Made by a program: the position numbers and the translations under genes | Notes under the pieces: model-generated | What the model was told of the DNA's origin: nothing | The model's database searches: none | Seen by the model: the letters and a program-made list of their open reading frames with translations, nothing else | Origin: Paludibacter sp. | GTDB lineage: Bacteria; Bacteroidota; Bacteroidia; Bacteroidales; Paludibacteraceae | Assembly (NCBI GenBank): GCA_028705705.1 | Contig: JAQWCZ010000110.1 | Span: 1 to 6,717 of the forward strand | DNA: 6,717 nt | Reading direction: 5' to 3' | In this document: positions 1-5,917 of the stretch, in pieces | How the letters are laid out: each line of letters opens with the position of its first letter | Position numbering within the stretch: position 1 is the first letter of the stretch

Positions 1-123
1 GAACAAATTGGCATCATCAACAACCTGCCATCAGGGACAACATTGGTTATCCAGCGTATCATGGCGGTAGGACCGGATGGCCTGCAGCGAAATTTATCGG
101 CTGTGGCGATTGAGATATTATAA
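1..123 (+). CDS. gldM: GldM-like T9SS/gliding motor protein, C-terminal fragment
   Basis: Only the last 40 codons and the TAA stop (121-123) are visible; the 5' part lies outside the window. GldM (PorM) is an inner-membrane protein with a long periplasmic region. With GldL it forms the proton-driven motor of type IX secretion and gliding, and it contacts the GldK/GldN ring. The visible tail ends in a beta-rich stretch with GPDGLQRNL (residues 24-32 of the fragment) followed by an alternating hydrophobic end. This resembles the GPDG-x-x-R-x-L ending I recall for GldM proteins. The main support is position: gldN follows directly, matching the usual gldK-gldL-gldM-gldN order. The fragment alone is too short for a secure call, so the name is partly inferred from context. 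The gap to gldN (220 bp) is filled with repeats. Confidence 0.72.
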   Translation, partial: EQIGIINNLPSGTTLVIQRIMAVGPDGLQRNLSAVAIEIL

Positions 124-134
124 TTCGGTCTAAA

Positions 135-323
135 GTCAAACGACTAAAGTCTAAAGTCTAAAGTCAAATGACTAATGACAAAAGATTAAAGATGAAAGAT
201 TAAAAGATGAAAACCTTTGAATAAAGTTTCATTTTTTGGAGTTAACTGATAAGAAATAATTATAAATAAAAGACATTCGTCGTTTGACTTTAGACTTTAG
301 ACTTTAGACTTTAGTCGTTTGAC
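135..323. repeat. Long inverted repeat built on CTAAAGT heptamers
   Basis: The left arm (135-177) and right arm (274-323) are reverse complements apart from two mismatches and one extra 7-bp unit in the right arm. Both arms begin at the outside with GTCAAACGAC or its complement. The left arm holds three tandem CTAAAGT units (144-164) and the right arm four ACTTTAG units (287-314). The spacer of about 96 bp is A/T-rich and contains a second heptamer array. The structure fills the gldM-gldN gap and ends 20 bp before the gldN ATG. Its function is unknown. It could form a large cruciform or RNA hairpin, or be a copy of a dispersed intergenic repeat. Confidence 0.9.
181..209 (+). repeat. AAAGATT/AAAGATG heptamer array
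   Basis: This consists of AAAGATT (181-187), AAAGATG (188-194), AAAGATT (195-201) and an 8-bp variant AAAAGATG (202-209). It lies in the spacer of the larger inverted repeat. It shares the 7-bp period and the AAAG start of the neighbouring AAAGTCT units, so it may be a drifted relative. No coding potential or known function can be assigned. Confidence 0.75.
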
Positions 324-343
324 GTTTGACACAATATATTGAA

Positions 344-1309
344 ATGAAAAAAACAGCTTTTATCCTCGCATCATGCATGTTGTTAGCCGGTTTTAGTGCC
401 ACCGGTCAGCAGCCCAATTTGAATTTCTTTGATTCAAACGGGGTCATCAACCAATCTGAGACACTTAGTAACGACTTGGGTTATACCCTTACACATCTTG
501 ATAACAAAGCCGATGATGTGGTTTGGGCGCATGTGGTGTACAACATTATTGATTTGCGGGACAATATCAATGCACAACTGGCATTTCCGACCGGACAAGA
601 TGCAAATTACAAAAATTTGTTCCGGTTGCTTTCAGAGGCTGTAGTAGCCGGCACACCGGTTTACTATCCAAATGAAGCCGGGGTAACTCCCTGGTTCGGT
701 CAGGAAAACCTGGTACCGGCAACGAAGCTGTCGGATGTGTTTTTCATTGAAACTAATGTTGCCGGTGCACAATACATTGATCCGCTTTTCGAACGGGATT
801 CGGTAAGGAACACAATTACCATCAGCAACCGTATTTACGACCGTTTTTCAAAACGCATCAATAGATTCCTGATTCAGCAGGTGTATTATTTCGACAAACA
901 TCTTTCTCAGATGAACAGTAAAATTATTGGTATCGCACCCTTGATGACGATGGAAGATGCCCTCGCACCTGCATTTCCGGATTTTGAAGATGAAAATGCC
1001 GGAAGTACAGATACCCAGCAACTTAAAACCACACTTCGTGATGCCGTTGTTTGCTGGTTCCTGTATGATGATGTGAAATCACATTTCTCCGCTCAACCGG
1101 TATTTCAGGAAAGCAATATTGCCCAGCGCATTAGCTATCACGAATACTTCTCCAAAAAAATGTTTTCCGCATATATGATTGGAGATAACAGTTTGATGAA
1201 AAAGCTGTATAGCAATACCGGTGAACTGACCACCAACCAGATTACCGAAGAAATCAAAGACATTCAGCGGAAATTAGTAGAAATAGAATCCGGGATTTGG
1301 GGAAGATAA
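344..1309 (+). CDS. gldN: GldN/PorN-family T9SS and gliding motility protein
   Basis: GldN (PorN) is a periplasmic protein that with the lipoprotein GldK forms the ring associated with the outer membrane in type IX secretion, and is needed for secretion and gliding in studied Bacteroidota. The protein has 321 residues. It starts with a typical signal peptide (MKK, hydrophobic core to about residue 18, probable cleavage near SATG-QQ at 18-23). The mature part has family-like stretches: WAHVVYNIIDLRDNIN (61-76), the LFRLL...VVAGTPVYYP region (92-109), RINRFLIQQVYYFDK (171-185), SKIIGIAPL (192-200) and the acidic-basic C-terminus. ATG at 344 is chosen because it gives a clean signal peptide; an upstream in-frame TTG at 326 would add six residues inside the repeat-flanked region. 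No Shine-Dalgarno sequence is visible. It lies downstream of a gldM-like tail, as expected. No promoter of the TAnnTTTG type was found in the 220-bp gap, so cotranscription with gldM is possible. Confidence 0.88.
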   Translation: MKKTAFILASCMLLAGFSATGQQPNLNFFDSNGVINQSETLSNDLGYTLTHLDNKADDVVWAHVVYNIIDLRDNINAQLAFPTGQDANYKNLFRLLSEAVVAGTPVYYPNEAGVTPWFGQENLVPATKLSDVFFIETNVAGAQYIDPLFERDSVRNTITISNRIYDRFSKRINRFLIQQVYYFDKHLSQMNSKIIGIAPLMTMEDALAPAFPDFEDENAGSTDTQQLKTTLRDAVVCWFLYDDVKSHFSAQPVFQESNIAQRISYHEYFSKKMFSAYMIGDNSLMKKLYSNTGELTTNQITEEIKDIQRKLVEIESGIWGR

Positions 1310-1340
1310 CATCAACAACAATCCATTCCAAAATTTTCAG

Positions 1341-1348
1341 TAACTTTG
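1341..1348 (+). promoter_or_regulatory. Bacteroidota -7 promoter element upstream of the response regulator
   Basis: TAACTTTG fits the Bacteroidota -7 consensus TAnnTTTG. It lies 24 bp before the ATG at 1373, which would give a very short leader. No TTG-type -33 element sits about 20 bp further upstream (that stretch is CA-rich), so the promoter is only half supported. Readthrough from gldN is equally possible, as no terminator is visible in the 63-bp gap. Confidence 0.5.
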
Positions 1349-1372
1349 CAGCGATTTCAAAAATGACATGGC

Positions 1373-2026
1373 ATGCGAAGAATTATCTTAGCGGATAACC
1401 AGGATTTGACCCGTGCGGGATGGATATACCTGATTAATAAAAGCGGAATTAACACACAAATTGAAGAGACTCACACAAAAAAGGAGTTAATCTCACTCTG
1501 TGGGCAATTTCCGGATGCACTTGTTATTGTAGATTACGTGTTATTTGATTTTGAACGGATACAGGAGTTGATTTTCCTGCAGGAGAAATATCCGAAAACC
1601 GAATGGATTGTTGCATCCGACGAACTGAGTAAAGAAGCTGTACGCACCTTGCTGTTTAATTCGTGTAAGTTTAGTGTATTGCTCAAAGACAGTCCTGCCG
1701 AAGATTTCATGAGCGCATTCAAACAAGCAATGAAAGGGGAACGCTACATCAGCAGTTTCATCACCAACCTGTTGCTTGAAACTTCTAAACAGAAACAGGC
1801 CAACCAACCTCGTAATATATTGACTGTTACTGAACAGGAAATCCTAAAAGAAATGGCATTGGGGAAATCAACCCGCGAAATTGCTGCACTGCGACACGCG
1901 AGCATGCACACCATCATGACCCACCGAAAAAATATCTTCCGGAAAATTGAAGTGAATAATGTACATGAGGCTACAAAATACGCGATGAAGGCAGGGTTGA
2001 TTGATTTGGCGGAATATTATATTTAG
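1373..2026 (+). CDS. Orphan NarL/LuxR-type DNA-binding response regulator
   Basis: The protein has 217 residues in two parts. Residues about 1-125 form a receiver domain starting [11 protein letters not shown], with likely phosphoacceptor D54 (VIVDYVLFD, 51-59), switch serine S82 (IVASD) and conserved lysine K105 (LLKDSP). Residues about 149-212 form a LuxR-type helix-turn-helix: LTVTEQEIL (150-158), [22 protein letters not shown] (164-185) and [10 protein letters not shown] (191-200). The family binds DNA as dimers, usually after phosphorylation by a histidine kinase. No kinase gene is in the window and the target genes are unknown. The acidic pocket is unusual: D8-N9 replaces the common pair of acidic residues, and the segment after D54 lacks the usual M-P. 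I recall the ADNQD-x-TRAG start from other Bacteroidota regulators, so this may be a lineage trait. The ATG at 1373 fits the domain start; two nearby upstream ATGs are out of frame. The stop codon lies inside a heptamer repeat array. Confidence 0.88.
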   Translation: MRRIILADNQDLTRAGWIYLINKSGINTQIEETHTKKELISLCGQFPDALVIVDYVLFDFERIQELIFLQEKYPKTEWIVASDELSKEAVRTLLFNSCKFSVLLKDSPAEDFMSAFKQAMKGERYISSFITNLLLETSKQKQANQPRNILTVTEQEILKEMALGKSTREIAALRHASMHTIMTHRKNIFRKIEVNNVHEATKYAMKAGLIDLAEYYI

Positions 2027-2057
2027 TGGTTAGTGGTAAATGGTTAGTGGTTAGTAG
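2023..2057 (+). repeat. TTAGTGG heptamer array, five units
   Basis: Five consecutive 7-bp units are visible: TTAGTGG, TTAGTGG, TAAATGG, TTAGTGG, TTAGTAG. The first unit contains the TAG stop (2024-2026) of the response regulator, so the array starts within the gene end. It has the same 7-bp period as the arrays before gldN but a different sequence. It runs directly into a GC-rich hairpin. Confidence 0.88.
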
Positions 2058-2076
2058 GGGCGTAACGCTTACGCCC
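2058..2076. repeat. Perfect GC-rich hairpin (GGGCGTAA / TTACGCCC)
   Basis: Eight-base arms GGGCGTAA (2058-2065) and TTACGCCC (2069-2076) flank a CGC loop. No T-tract follows on the plus strand (AATTCTCATAAA), so it is not a standard intrinsic terminator. It sits between the TTAGTGG array and a 23-bp-period direct repeat, suggesting a composite intergenic element. Confidence 0.85.
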
Positions 2077-2089
2077 AATTCTCATAAAT

Positions 2090-2129
2090 CGAACAGAGCG
2101 ATTCGAATAGAGCGAACAGAGCGATTCGA
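2090..2129 (+). repeat. 17-bp direct repeat CGAACAGAGCGATTCGA
   Basis: Two identical 17-bp copies, at 2090-2106 and 2113-2129, are separated by ATAGAG, giving a 23-bp period. Each copy with its flank has a small dyad (TCGAA...TTCGA at 2089-2106). The repeat lies in the gap between the response regulator and mnmA, and its function is unknown. Confidence 0.85.
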
Positions 2130-2169
2130 GAGGGTTGAACAGCAAAACAAAAAAGATTTTCAAAAAAAA

Positions 2170-3237
2170 ATGAACATAGCAAGTTTAATTTCAGGTGGTG
2201 TTGATAGTTCGGTGGTAGTACATCTGCTTAAAGAAGCAGGCTCCGACCCTACCCTGTTTTACATCAAAATAGGGATGGATGATGATGAATTGCTGCATTG
2301 CAGTTCGGAAGAGGATATTGAAATGGCTTCGCTAATTGCCCATAAATACGGCTGCAAATTAGAAATTGTGGATTTGCACCAGGATTATTGGGACAATGTG
2401 GTTGCTTACACAATTGATAAAGTCAGGAAAGGCTTTACACCAAATCCGGACGTGATGTGTAACAAATTGATAAAATTCGGGGTGTTTGAACAAAAAGTGG
2501 GTAAGCATTTCGACAAAACTGCAACAGGACACTACGCTACCGCCATTGAAAAGGATGGAAAAACCTATCTTGGTACAGCAAAAGACCCGGTAAAAGACCA
2601 AACCGATTTTTTAGCACAGATAAACCATTTACAGGTATCAAAATTGATGTTCCCGATTGGTCACCTGATGAAAAGCGAAGTACGCAAAATAGCAGAAATT
2701 GCTAATTTGCCCAGTGCCAAACGCAACGACAGTCAGGGTATTTGCTTCCTGGGCAAGGTAAATTACAATGACTTTATCCGCCGTTATCTTGGAGAGAAAG
2801 AAGGTCCGATCGTTGAATTAGAAACGGGTAAGATACTCGGCAAACACAAAGGCTATTGGTTTCATACGGTTGGACAACGCAAAGGACTTGGCTTATCGGG
2901 TGGACCCTGGTATGTCATCCGCAAAGACATTGATGCCAACATCGTATGGGCATCGAAGGGATACGATGTAGAAGCCGCCTATGGGAATGCTTTTTCGATG
3001 AAAGGTTTTCACTTTATTACCGAAAATCCCTGGCAGGATAAAGCTGAGAACATTGAAATCACATTTAAGATACGGCACACACCCGAATTTACCCGTGGCA
3101 ACATCATCAAAACACCTGAAGGATACAGGATTGTATCCTCAGAGAAATTGCAGGGTATAGCACCCGGACAATTCGGTGTGGTGTACGATATCGATCAGAA
3201 GATTTGTATCGGTAGCGGAGAGATTATTTCTGCCTGA
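2170..3237 (+). CDS. mnmA: tRNA-specific 2-thiouridylase MnmA
   Basis: MnmA uses ATP to adenylate U34 in the anticodon of tRNA-Glu, -Gln and -Lys, then transfers sulfur to give 2-thiouridine. It acts in the cytoplasm. The 355-residue protein shows the PP-loop SGGVDSS (8-14), the first catalytic cysteine in NPDVMCN (C97), GHYA (120-123), the second cysteine in DSQGICF (C192), TVGQRKGLG (233-241) and a C-terminal beta-barrel region with [10 protein letters not shown] (331-340). Both cysteines needed for the persulfide/disulfide chemistry are present, so the enzyme looks intact. It resembles the Bacteroidota MnmA variant starting MNIA-x-L-x-SGGVDSS. ATG at 2170 is chosen because the PP-loop follows seven residues later; the reading frame stays open to a GTG at 2026, but that extension is translated repeat DNA. 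The upstream sequence is A-rich with no clear Shine-Dalgarno. No promoter was recognised in the 143-bp gap. The 3' end overlaps the convergent der gene by 14 bp. Confidence 0.95.
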   Translation: MNIASLISGGVDSSVVVHLLKEAGSDPTLFYIKIGMDDDELLHCSSEEDIEMASLIAHKYGCKLEIVDLHQDYWDNVVAYTIDKVRKGFTPNPDVMCNKLIKFGVFEQKVGKHFDKTATGHYATAIEKDGKTYLGTAKDPVKDQTDFLAQINHLQVSKLMFPIGHLMKSEVRKIAEIANLPSAKRNDSQGICFLGKVNYNDFIRRYLGEKEGPIVELETGKILGKHKGYWFHTVGQRKGLGLSGGPWYVIRKDIDANIVWASKGYDVEAAYGNAFSMKGFHFITENPWQDKAENIEITFKIRHTPEFTRGNIIKTPEGYRIVSSEKLQGIAPGQFGVVYDIDQKICIGSGEIISA

Positions 3238-4540
3238 TGAAAATTTGAATCGGCGTACCCGTAAAGCCCCACTTCGCCCGTATTTTATTCTCCAGGAAAC
3301 GTTTATATGGATCTTTCACATACTGAGGAAGATTTGCGAAGAAGATGAATGTCGGCACCTGTGTATCCGGCAATTGAGTAATGTATTTAATTTTGATGTA
3401 TTTTCCCTTCAATGCCGGCGGCGGATAGTTCTCTATCAGTGGAAGCAGGTATTCATTCAACTTAGCAGTCGGAACTTTCTTCTTTTTATTTTGGAATACT
3501 TCAACAGCCAGATCAACCACCTTCAGGATACGTTGTTTGGTAACCGCCGAAGTAAAAACAATCGGGAAATCAACAAAAGGAGCAAAACGTTCCCGAATTG
3601 TATCTTCAAACTTCTTGGTATCGTTACTTTCCTTATTGGGAATCAAATCCCATTTATTGACCGCAACCACCAGTCCTTTTCTGTTTTTCTGAATCAAAGA
3701 GAAGATATTCATGTCCTGGCTTTCAATTCCACGGGTAGCATCCACCATCAGGATACAAACATCCGAGTTTTCAATGGCACGAATCGAGCGAACCACTGAA
3801 TAATATTCCAAATCTTCATGTACCTTGGCTTTTTTGCGAATACCGGCTGTATCAACGAGGTAGAAATCATGTCCAAATTTTTTGAAGCGGGTATAGATAG
3901 AATCGCGGGTTGTACCGGGAATATCAGTCACAATCGTTCTGTCTTGACCAATAAAGGCATTGACAATAGAAGATTTTCCGGCATTCGGACGACCTACCAC
4001 AGCAAAACGAGGTAACTCAACATCAATATTCTCACCATCACCTTCCGTACCCAACAGTTCAATCACATGGTCGAGCAATTCACCGCTACCAAGTCCGTTA
4101 ATAGCAGAAACCATAAAAGGGTCACCTAAACCAAGCGCGTAGAACTCTGTAGAGCTAAATTGCCAGTCGAATGTATCCGATTTATTCGTAACCACCACTA
4201 CCGGTTTATTTGTTTTCCTTAAGATAGACGCCACTTCATTGTCAAGGTCAGTAACACCATTTTGCACATCCACAACAAATAAAATCACATCGGCTTCTTC
4301 AACAGCCAACATCACATGTTTTTTGATTTCTTCTTCGAAGATATCGTCGGAATTAACCACCCAGCCACCAGTATCGATTACTGAAAACTCACGACCATTC
4401 CATTCGCTTTTACCATACTGACGATCGCGGGTTGTGCCGGCCTGGTCATTTACGATAGCGCGACGGCTTTTGGTCAGTCTGTTGAAAAGCGTTGATTTTC
4501 CTACGTTGGGGCGACCAACAATTGCTACAATATTTCCCAT
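3224..4540 (-). CDS. der: Ribosome biogenesis GTPase Der (EngA)
   Basis: Der is an essential GTPase with two G domains in tandem that acts in late assembly of the 50S subunit. At 438 residues it has the usual family length. G domain 1: P-loop GRPNVGKST (9-17), AGTTRD (34-39), DTGG (56-59), NKSD (119-122). G domain 2: GRPNAGKSS (183-191), PGTTRD (208-213), DTAG (230-233), NKWD (295-298). The C-terminal KH-like domain covers about 355-438. All motifs are intact. The ATG (complement of 4538-4540) places the first P-loop at the normal distance from the N-terminus. A promoter lies about 45 bp upstream. No strong ribosome-binding site is visible. The last 14 bp overlap the convergent mnmA gene, so the two genes share their 3' ends and neither has a visible terminator there. 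Confidence 0.97.
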   Translation of the reverse strand: MGNIVAIVGRPNVGKSTLFNRLTKSRRAIVNDQAGTTRDRQYGKSEWNGREFSVIDTGGWVVNSDDIFEEEIKKHVMLAVEEADVILFVVDVQNGVTDLDNEVASILRKTNKPVVVVTNKSDTFDWQFSSTEFYALGLGDPFMVSAINGLGSGELLDHVIELLGTEGDGENIDVELPRFAVVGRPNAGKSSIVNAFIGQDRTIVTDIPGTTRDSIYTRFKKFGHDFYLVDTAGIRKKAKVHEDLEYYSVVRSIRAIENSDVCILMVDATRGIESQDMNIFSLIQKNRKGLVVAVNKWDLIPNKESNDTKKFEDTIRERFAPFVDFPIVFTSAVTKQRILKVVDLAVEVFQNKKKKVPTAKLNEYLLPLIENYPPPALKGKYIKIKYITQLPDTQVPTFIFFANLPQYVKDPYKRFLENKIRAKWGFTGTPIQIFIRQK

Positions 4541-4582
4541 TTAAAAAAATTACCTGCTTTTTGTTTCAAATGAAACAGCCTG

Positions 4583-4614
4583 CAAAAGTACGTAAAAATG
4601 CCCACACGGCCAAA
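4583..4614 (-). promoter_or_regulatory. Bacteroidota-type promoter of der
   Basis: Read on the minus strand, TTTG (4614-4611) and TACTTTTG (4590-4583) are separated by 20 bp. This matches the Bacteroidota -33/-7 pattern TTTG-N19-21-TAnnTTTG. Transcription would start near 4576, giving a leader of about 35 nt. A 16-bp dyad, TGTTTCAAATGAAACA (4562-4577), sits at the predicted start site and could be an operator, though it may be chance in A/T-rich DNA. The nested palindrome begins 15 bp upstream of the -33 element. Confidence 0.72.
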
Positions 4615-4628
4615 CTATGCAAATTAAC

Positions 4629-4869
4629 TGAAGTTGCTTGTAACAATCAAGTTGGAAATCAAATGAGAGGGTAGGATTTCATATTACATCATTTCACTAA
4701 AGTTATTTGTATCAATCAAGTTGTTTAATAAAAGTTATTTTGATTTTCATTCTACACTCTACAGCTTACACCCAACTTTATTCTCAACTTAATTGCCACA
4801 AGCAATTTTAGTGAGAAAATACTCAACCCTCTCACTTGATTTCCAACTTGATTGTTACAAATAACTTCA
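4629..4869. repeat. 241-bp nested imperfect palindrome with four TTGTNNCAATYAAGTTG units
   Basis: The outer arms, 4629-4672 and 4826-4869, are 44 bp each and match as reverse complements at 41 positions. The inner arms, 4694-4723 and 4785-4814, are 30 bp each and match at 24 positions. All four arms hold the core TTGTNNCAATYAAGTTG: on the plus strand at 4638-4654 and 4707-4723, and on the minus strand at 4785-4801 and 4844-4860. The centre (4724-4784) is A/T-rich with no coding potential. The element lies exactly between the tsf terminator and the der promoter. It could be a MITE-like relic, a cluster of operator sites or a structured RNA. No target-site duplication was found. Confidence 0.88.
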
Positions 4870-4871
4870 AT

Positions 4872-4908
4872 AAAAAAACTGTCCTGAAACATTTACATTT
4901 CAGGACAG
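4872..4908 (-). terminator. Intrinsic terminator of tsf
   Basis: Read on the minus strand, 11-bp arms CTGTCCTGAAA (4908-4898) and TTTCAGGACAG (4889-4879) enclose an 8-nt loop, followed at once by seven T residues (4878-4872). This is a textbook Rho-independent terminator. It begins 26 bp past the tsf stop codon and separates the rpsB-tsf unit from der. On the plus strand the hairpin is not followed by a T-tract of comparable quality. Confidence 0.93.
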
Positions 4909-4933
4909 CCTCTTTATTTAAATCAAATATAAA

Positions 4934-5752
4934 TTATTCCTGATTCAGCGTCACACGTTTGAAAGCAATAGCAGTAGCTTTGTTGGCTTTCAGGTATGTA
5001 GAAACCGTAATTTTTGAATCTTTGATGAAAGCCTGTTCCAACAAGGTAGATTCCTGGAAGAATTTGTTCAAACGACCTTCGGCAATTTTATCCAGCATTG
5101 CTTCCGGTTTACCTTCCTGACGGGCTTTATCTCTACCAATTTCCAATTCCTGTTTAATCACTTTCTCAGGAACAGAAGTGCGATCGAGAGAAACAGGATT
5201 CATAGCAGCAGCTTGCATCGCGATATCCCGTGCAACCTGATACTCCACCTCTTTTTCTTCGAAAGCAACGATAGTAGCCAGTTTATTTCCGGGGTGAATG
5301 TATGAAATGGTGCTTCCACCTTGAACAAATTCGTAGTAATCCAGCTCCATTTTCTCACCGGTCACACCCGAACGTTCGGTAACCAAGTCAGCGATAGTAC
5401 GACCATCAATAGTCAACGCAGCCACTTCAGCCGTTGAAGCGGGTTTAGCAGCCATGGCTACATCCAGAATTAACTGAGTAAGCGCTACAAAATCAGCATT
5501 TTTAGCCACGAAGTCTGTTTCACATTTCAACGCGATGATAGCAGCAAAACCATCTTTGGCAGCCGCCAACACACAACCTTCAGAAGCTTCACGATCGCTA
5601 CGTTTAGCAGCAACAGCCTGTCCTTTTTTACGTATAATTTCAATTGCTTTTTCGAAATCGTTGTTTGCTTCAATCAAAGCATTTTTACAGTCCATCATGC
5701 CGGCACCGGTCATGGTACGCAATTTCGAAATATTTGCCATTGTTACAGCCAT
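4934..5752 (-). CDS. tsf: Translation elongation factor Ts
   Basis: EF-Ts is the nucleotide exchange factor that releases GDP from EF-Tu in each elongation cycle. The 272-residue protein has the N-terminal UBA-like domain (about 5-50) with the signature LRTMTGAGMMDCKNAL (11-26), and KKGQAVAAKRSDREASEG (42-59). The EF-Tu-contacting ETDFVAKN (78-85), with the TDFV core, and the C-terminal GKPEAMLDKIAEGRLNKFF region (214-232) are also present. The length is close to the 283 residues of E. coli and shorter than some Bacteroides proteins as I recall them. The start at MAVTMANI is chosen because MAVT-x-A is the usual Bacteroidota beginning; an internal ATG four codons later is the alternative. A purine-rich AAAGGGG stretch lies a little upstream and may help ribosome binding. 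It follows rpsB on the same strand, the common order, but with an unusual repeat-filled 165-bp gap. A strong terminator follows. Confidence 0.97.
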   Translation of the reverse strand: MAVTMANISKLRTMTGAGMMDCKNALIEANNDFEKAIEIIRKKGQAVAAKRSDREASEGCVLAAAKDGFAAIIALKCETDFVAKNADFVALTQLILDVAMAAKPASTAEVAALTIDGRTIADLVTERSGVTGEKMELDYYEFVQGGSTISYIHPGNKLATIVAFEEKEVEYQVARDIAMQAAAMNPVSLDRTSVPEKVIKQELEIGRDKARQEGKPEAMLDKIAEGRLNKFFQESTLLEQAFIKDSKITVSTYLKANKATAIAFKRVTLNQE

Positions 5753-5759
5753 AATATAA

Positions 5760-5914
5760 GCCCCTTTTATTCCCCTAAAGGGGAAAATCTGTGGGATAGA
5801 TTTTTTTAAGATTTATAATATGAATTTATAATGTTAAGAAAATGAGTTCCCAAATAAAATAGAACTCATTTGCTTTTTGCACACCCAAAATCCCCCTTTA
5901 GGGGGTTTGCGGGC
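5760..5914. repeat. BIME-like pair of inverted CCCCTTTAGGGG hairpins in the rpsB-tsf gap
   Basis: Two small GC-rich palindromes face each other. One is TTCCCCTAAAGGGGAA (5770-5785), with GCCCC just outside it (5760-5764). The other is CCCCCTTTAGGGGG (5892-5905), with GCGGGC just outside it (5909-5914). Read outward, each is TCCCC(C)TTTAGGGG followed about 7-9 bp later by a G-rich end, so they look like inverted copies of one unit. This resembles bacterial REP sequences paired in a BIME. Together they cover nearly the whole gap between rpsB and tsf. Confidence 0.78.
5840..5871 (-). terminator. Possible terminator or attenuator hairpin between rpsB and tsf
   Basis: Perfect 10-bp arms AAATGAGTTC (5840-5849) and GAACTCATTT (5862-5871) enclose a 12-nt loop. 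On the minus strand, 3' of the stem, the sequence continues TTCTTAACAT, so only a weak T-tract is present (TTTTCTT including the stem end). It could partly terminate rpsB transcripts or protect their 3' ends while some polymerases read on into tsf. No separate TAnnTTTG promoter for tsf was seen in the gap. Confidence 0.5.
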
Positions 5915-5917
5915 ATT

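Noticed and set aside
326..343. TTG start extending gldN by six residues
   Set aside because: It would place residues before the signal peptide; ATG at 344 gives a standard MKK signal sequence.
365..376. Lipobox-like LASC in the GldN signal peptide
   Set aside because: The cysteine is residue 11, too early after a very short hydrophobic stretch, and the hydrophobic core continues past it. In this system GldK, not GldN, is the lipoprotein.
2058..2076. Intrinsic terminator after the response regulator gene
   Set aside because: The hairpin is perfect, but neither strand has a T-tract right after it.
3176..3799. 207-codon open frame on the plus strand opposite der
   Set aside because: It lies almost wholly antisense to the well-supported der gene, has no recognisable domain and is best explained as a shadow frame.
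4629..4869. CRISPR array or integron attC site
   Set aside because: The repeat units alternate in strand and spacing, unlike CRISPR direct repeats. The required attC core-site pairs (GTTRRRY/RYYYAAC) with an integrase or cassette context are not seen.
4621..4875. Intact MITE with target-site duplication
   Set aside because: The inverted arms fit, but no convincing short direct duplication was found at the flanks, and the outer boundaries blur into A/T-rich sequence.
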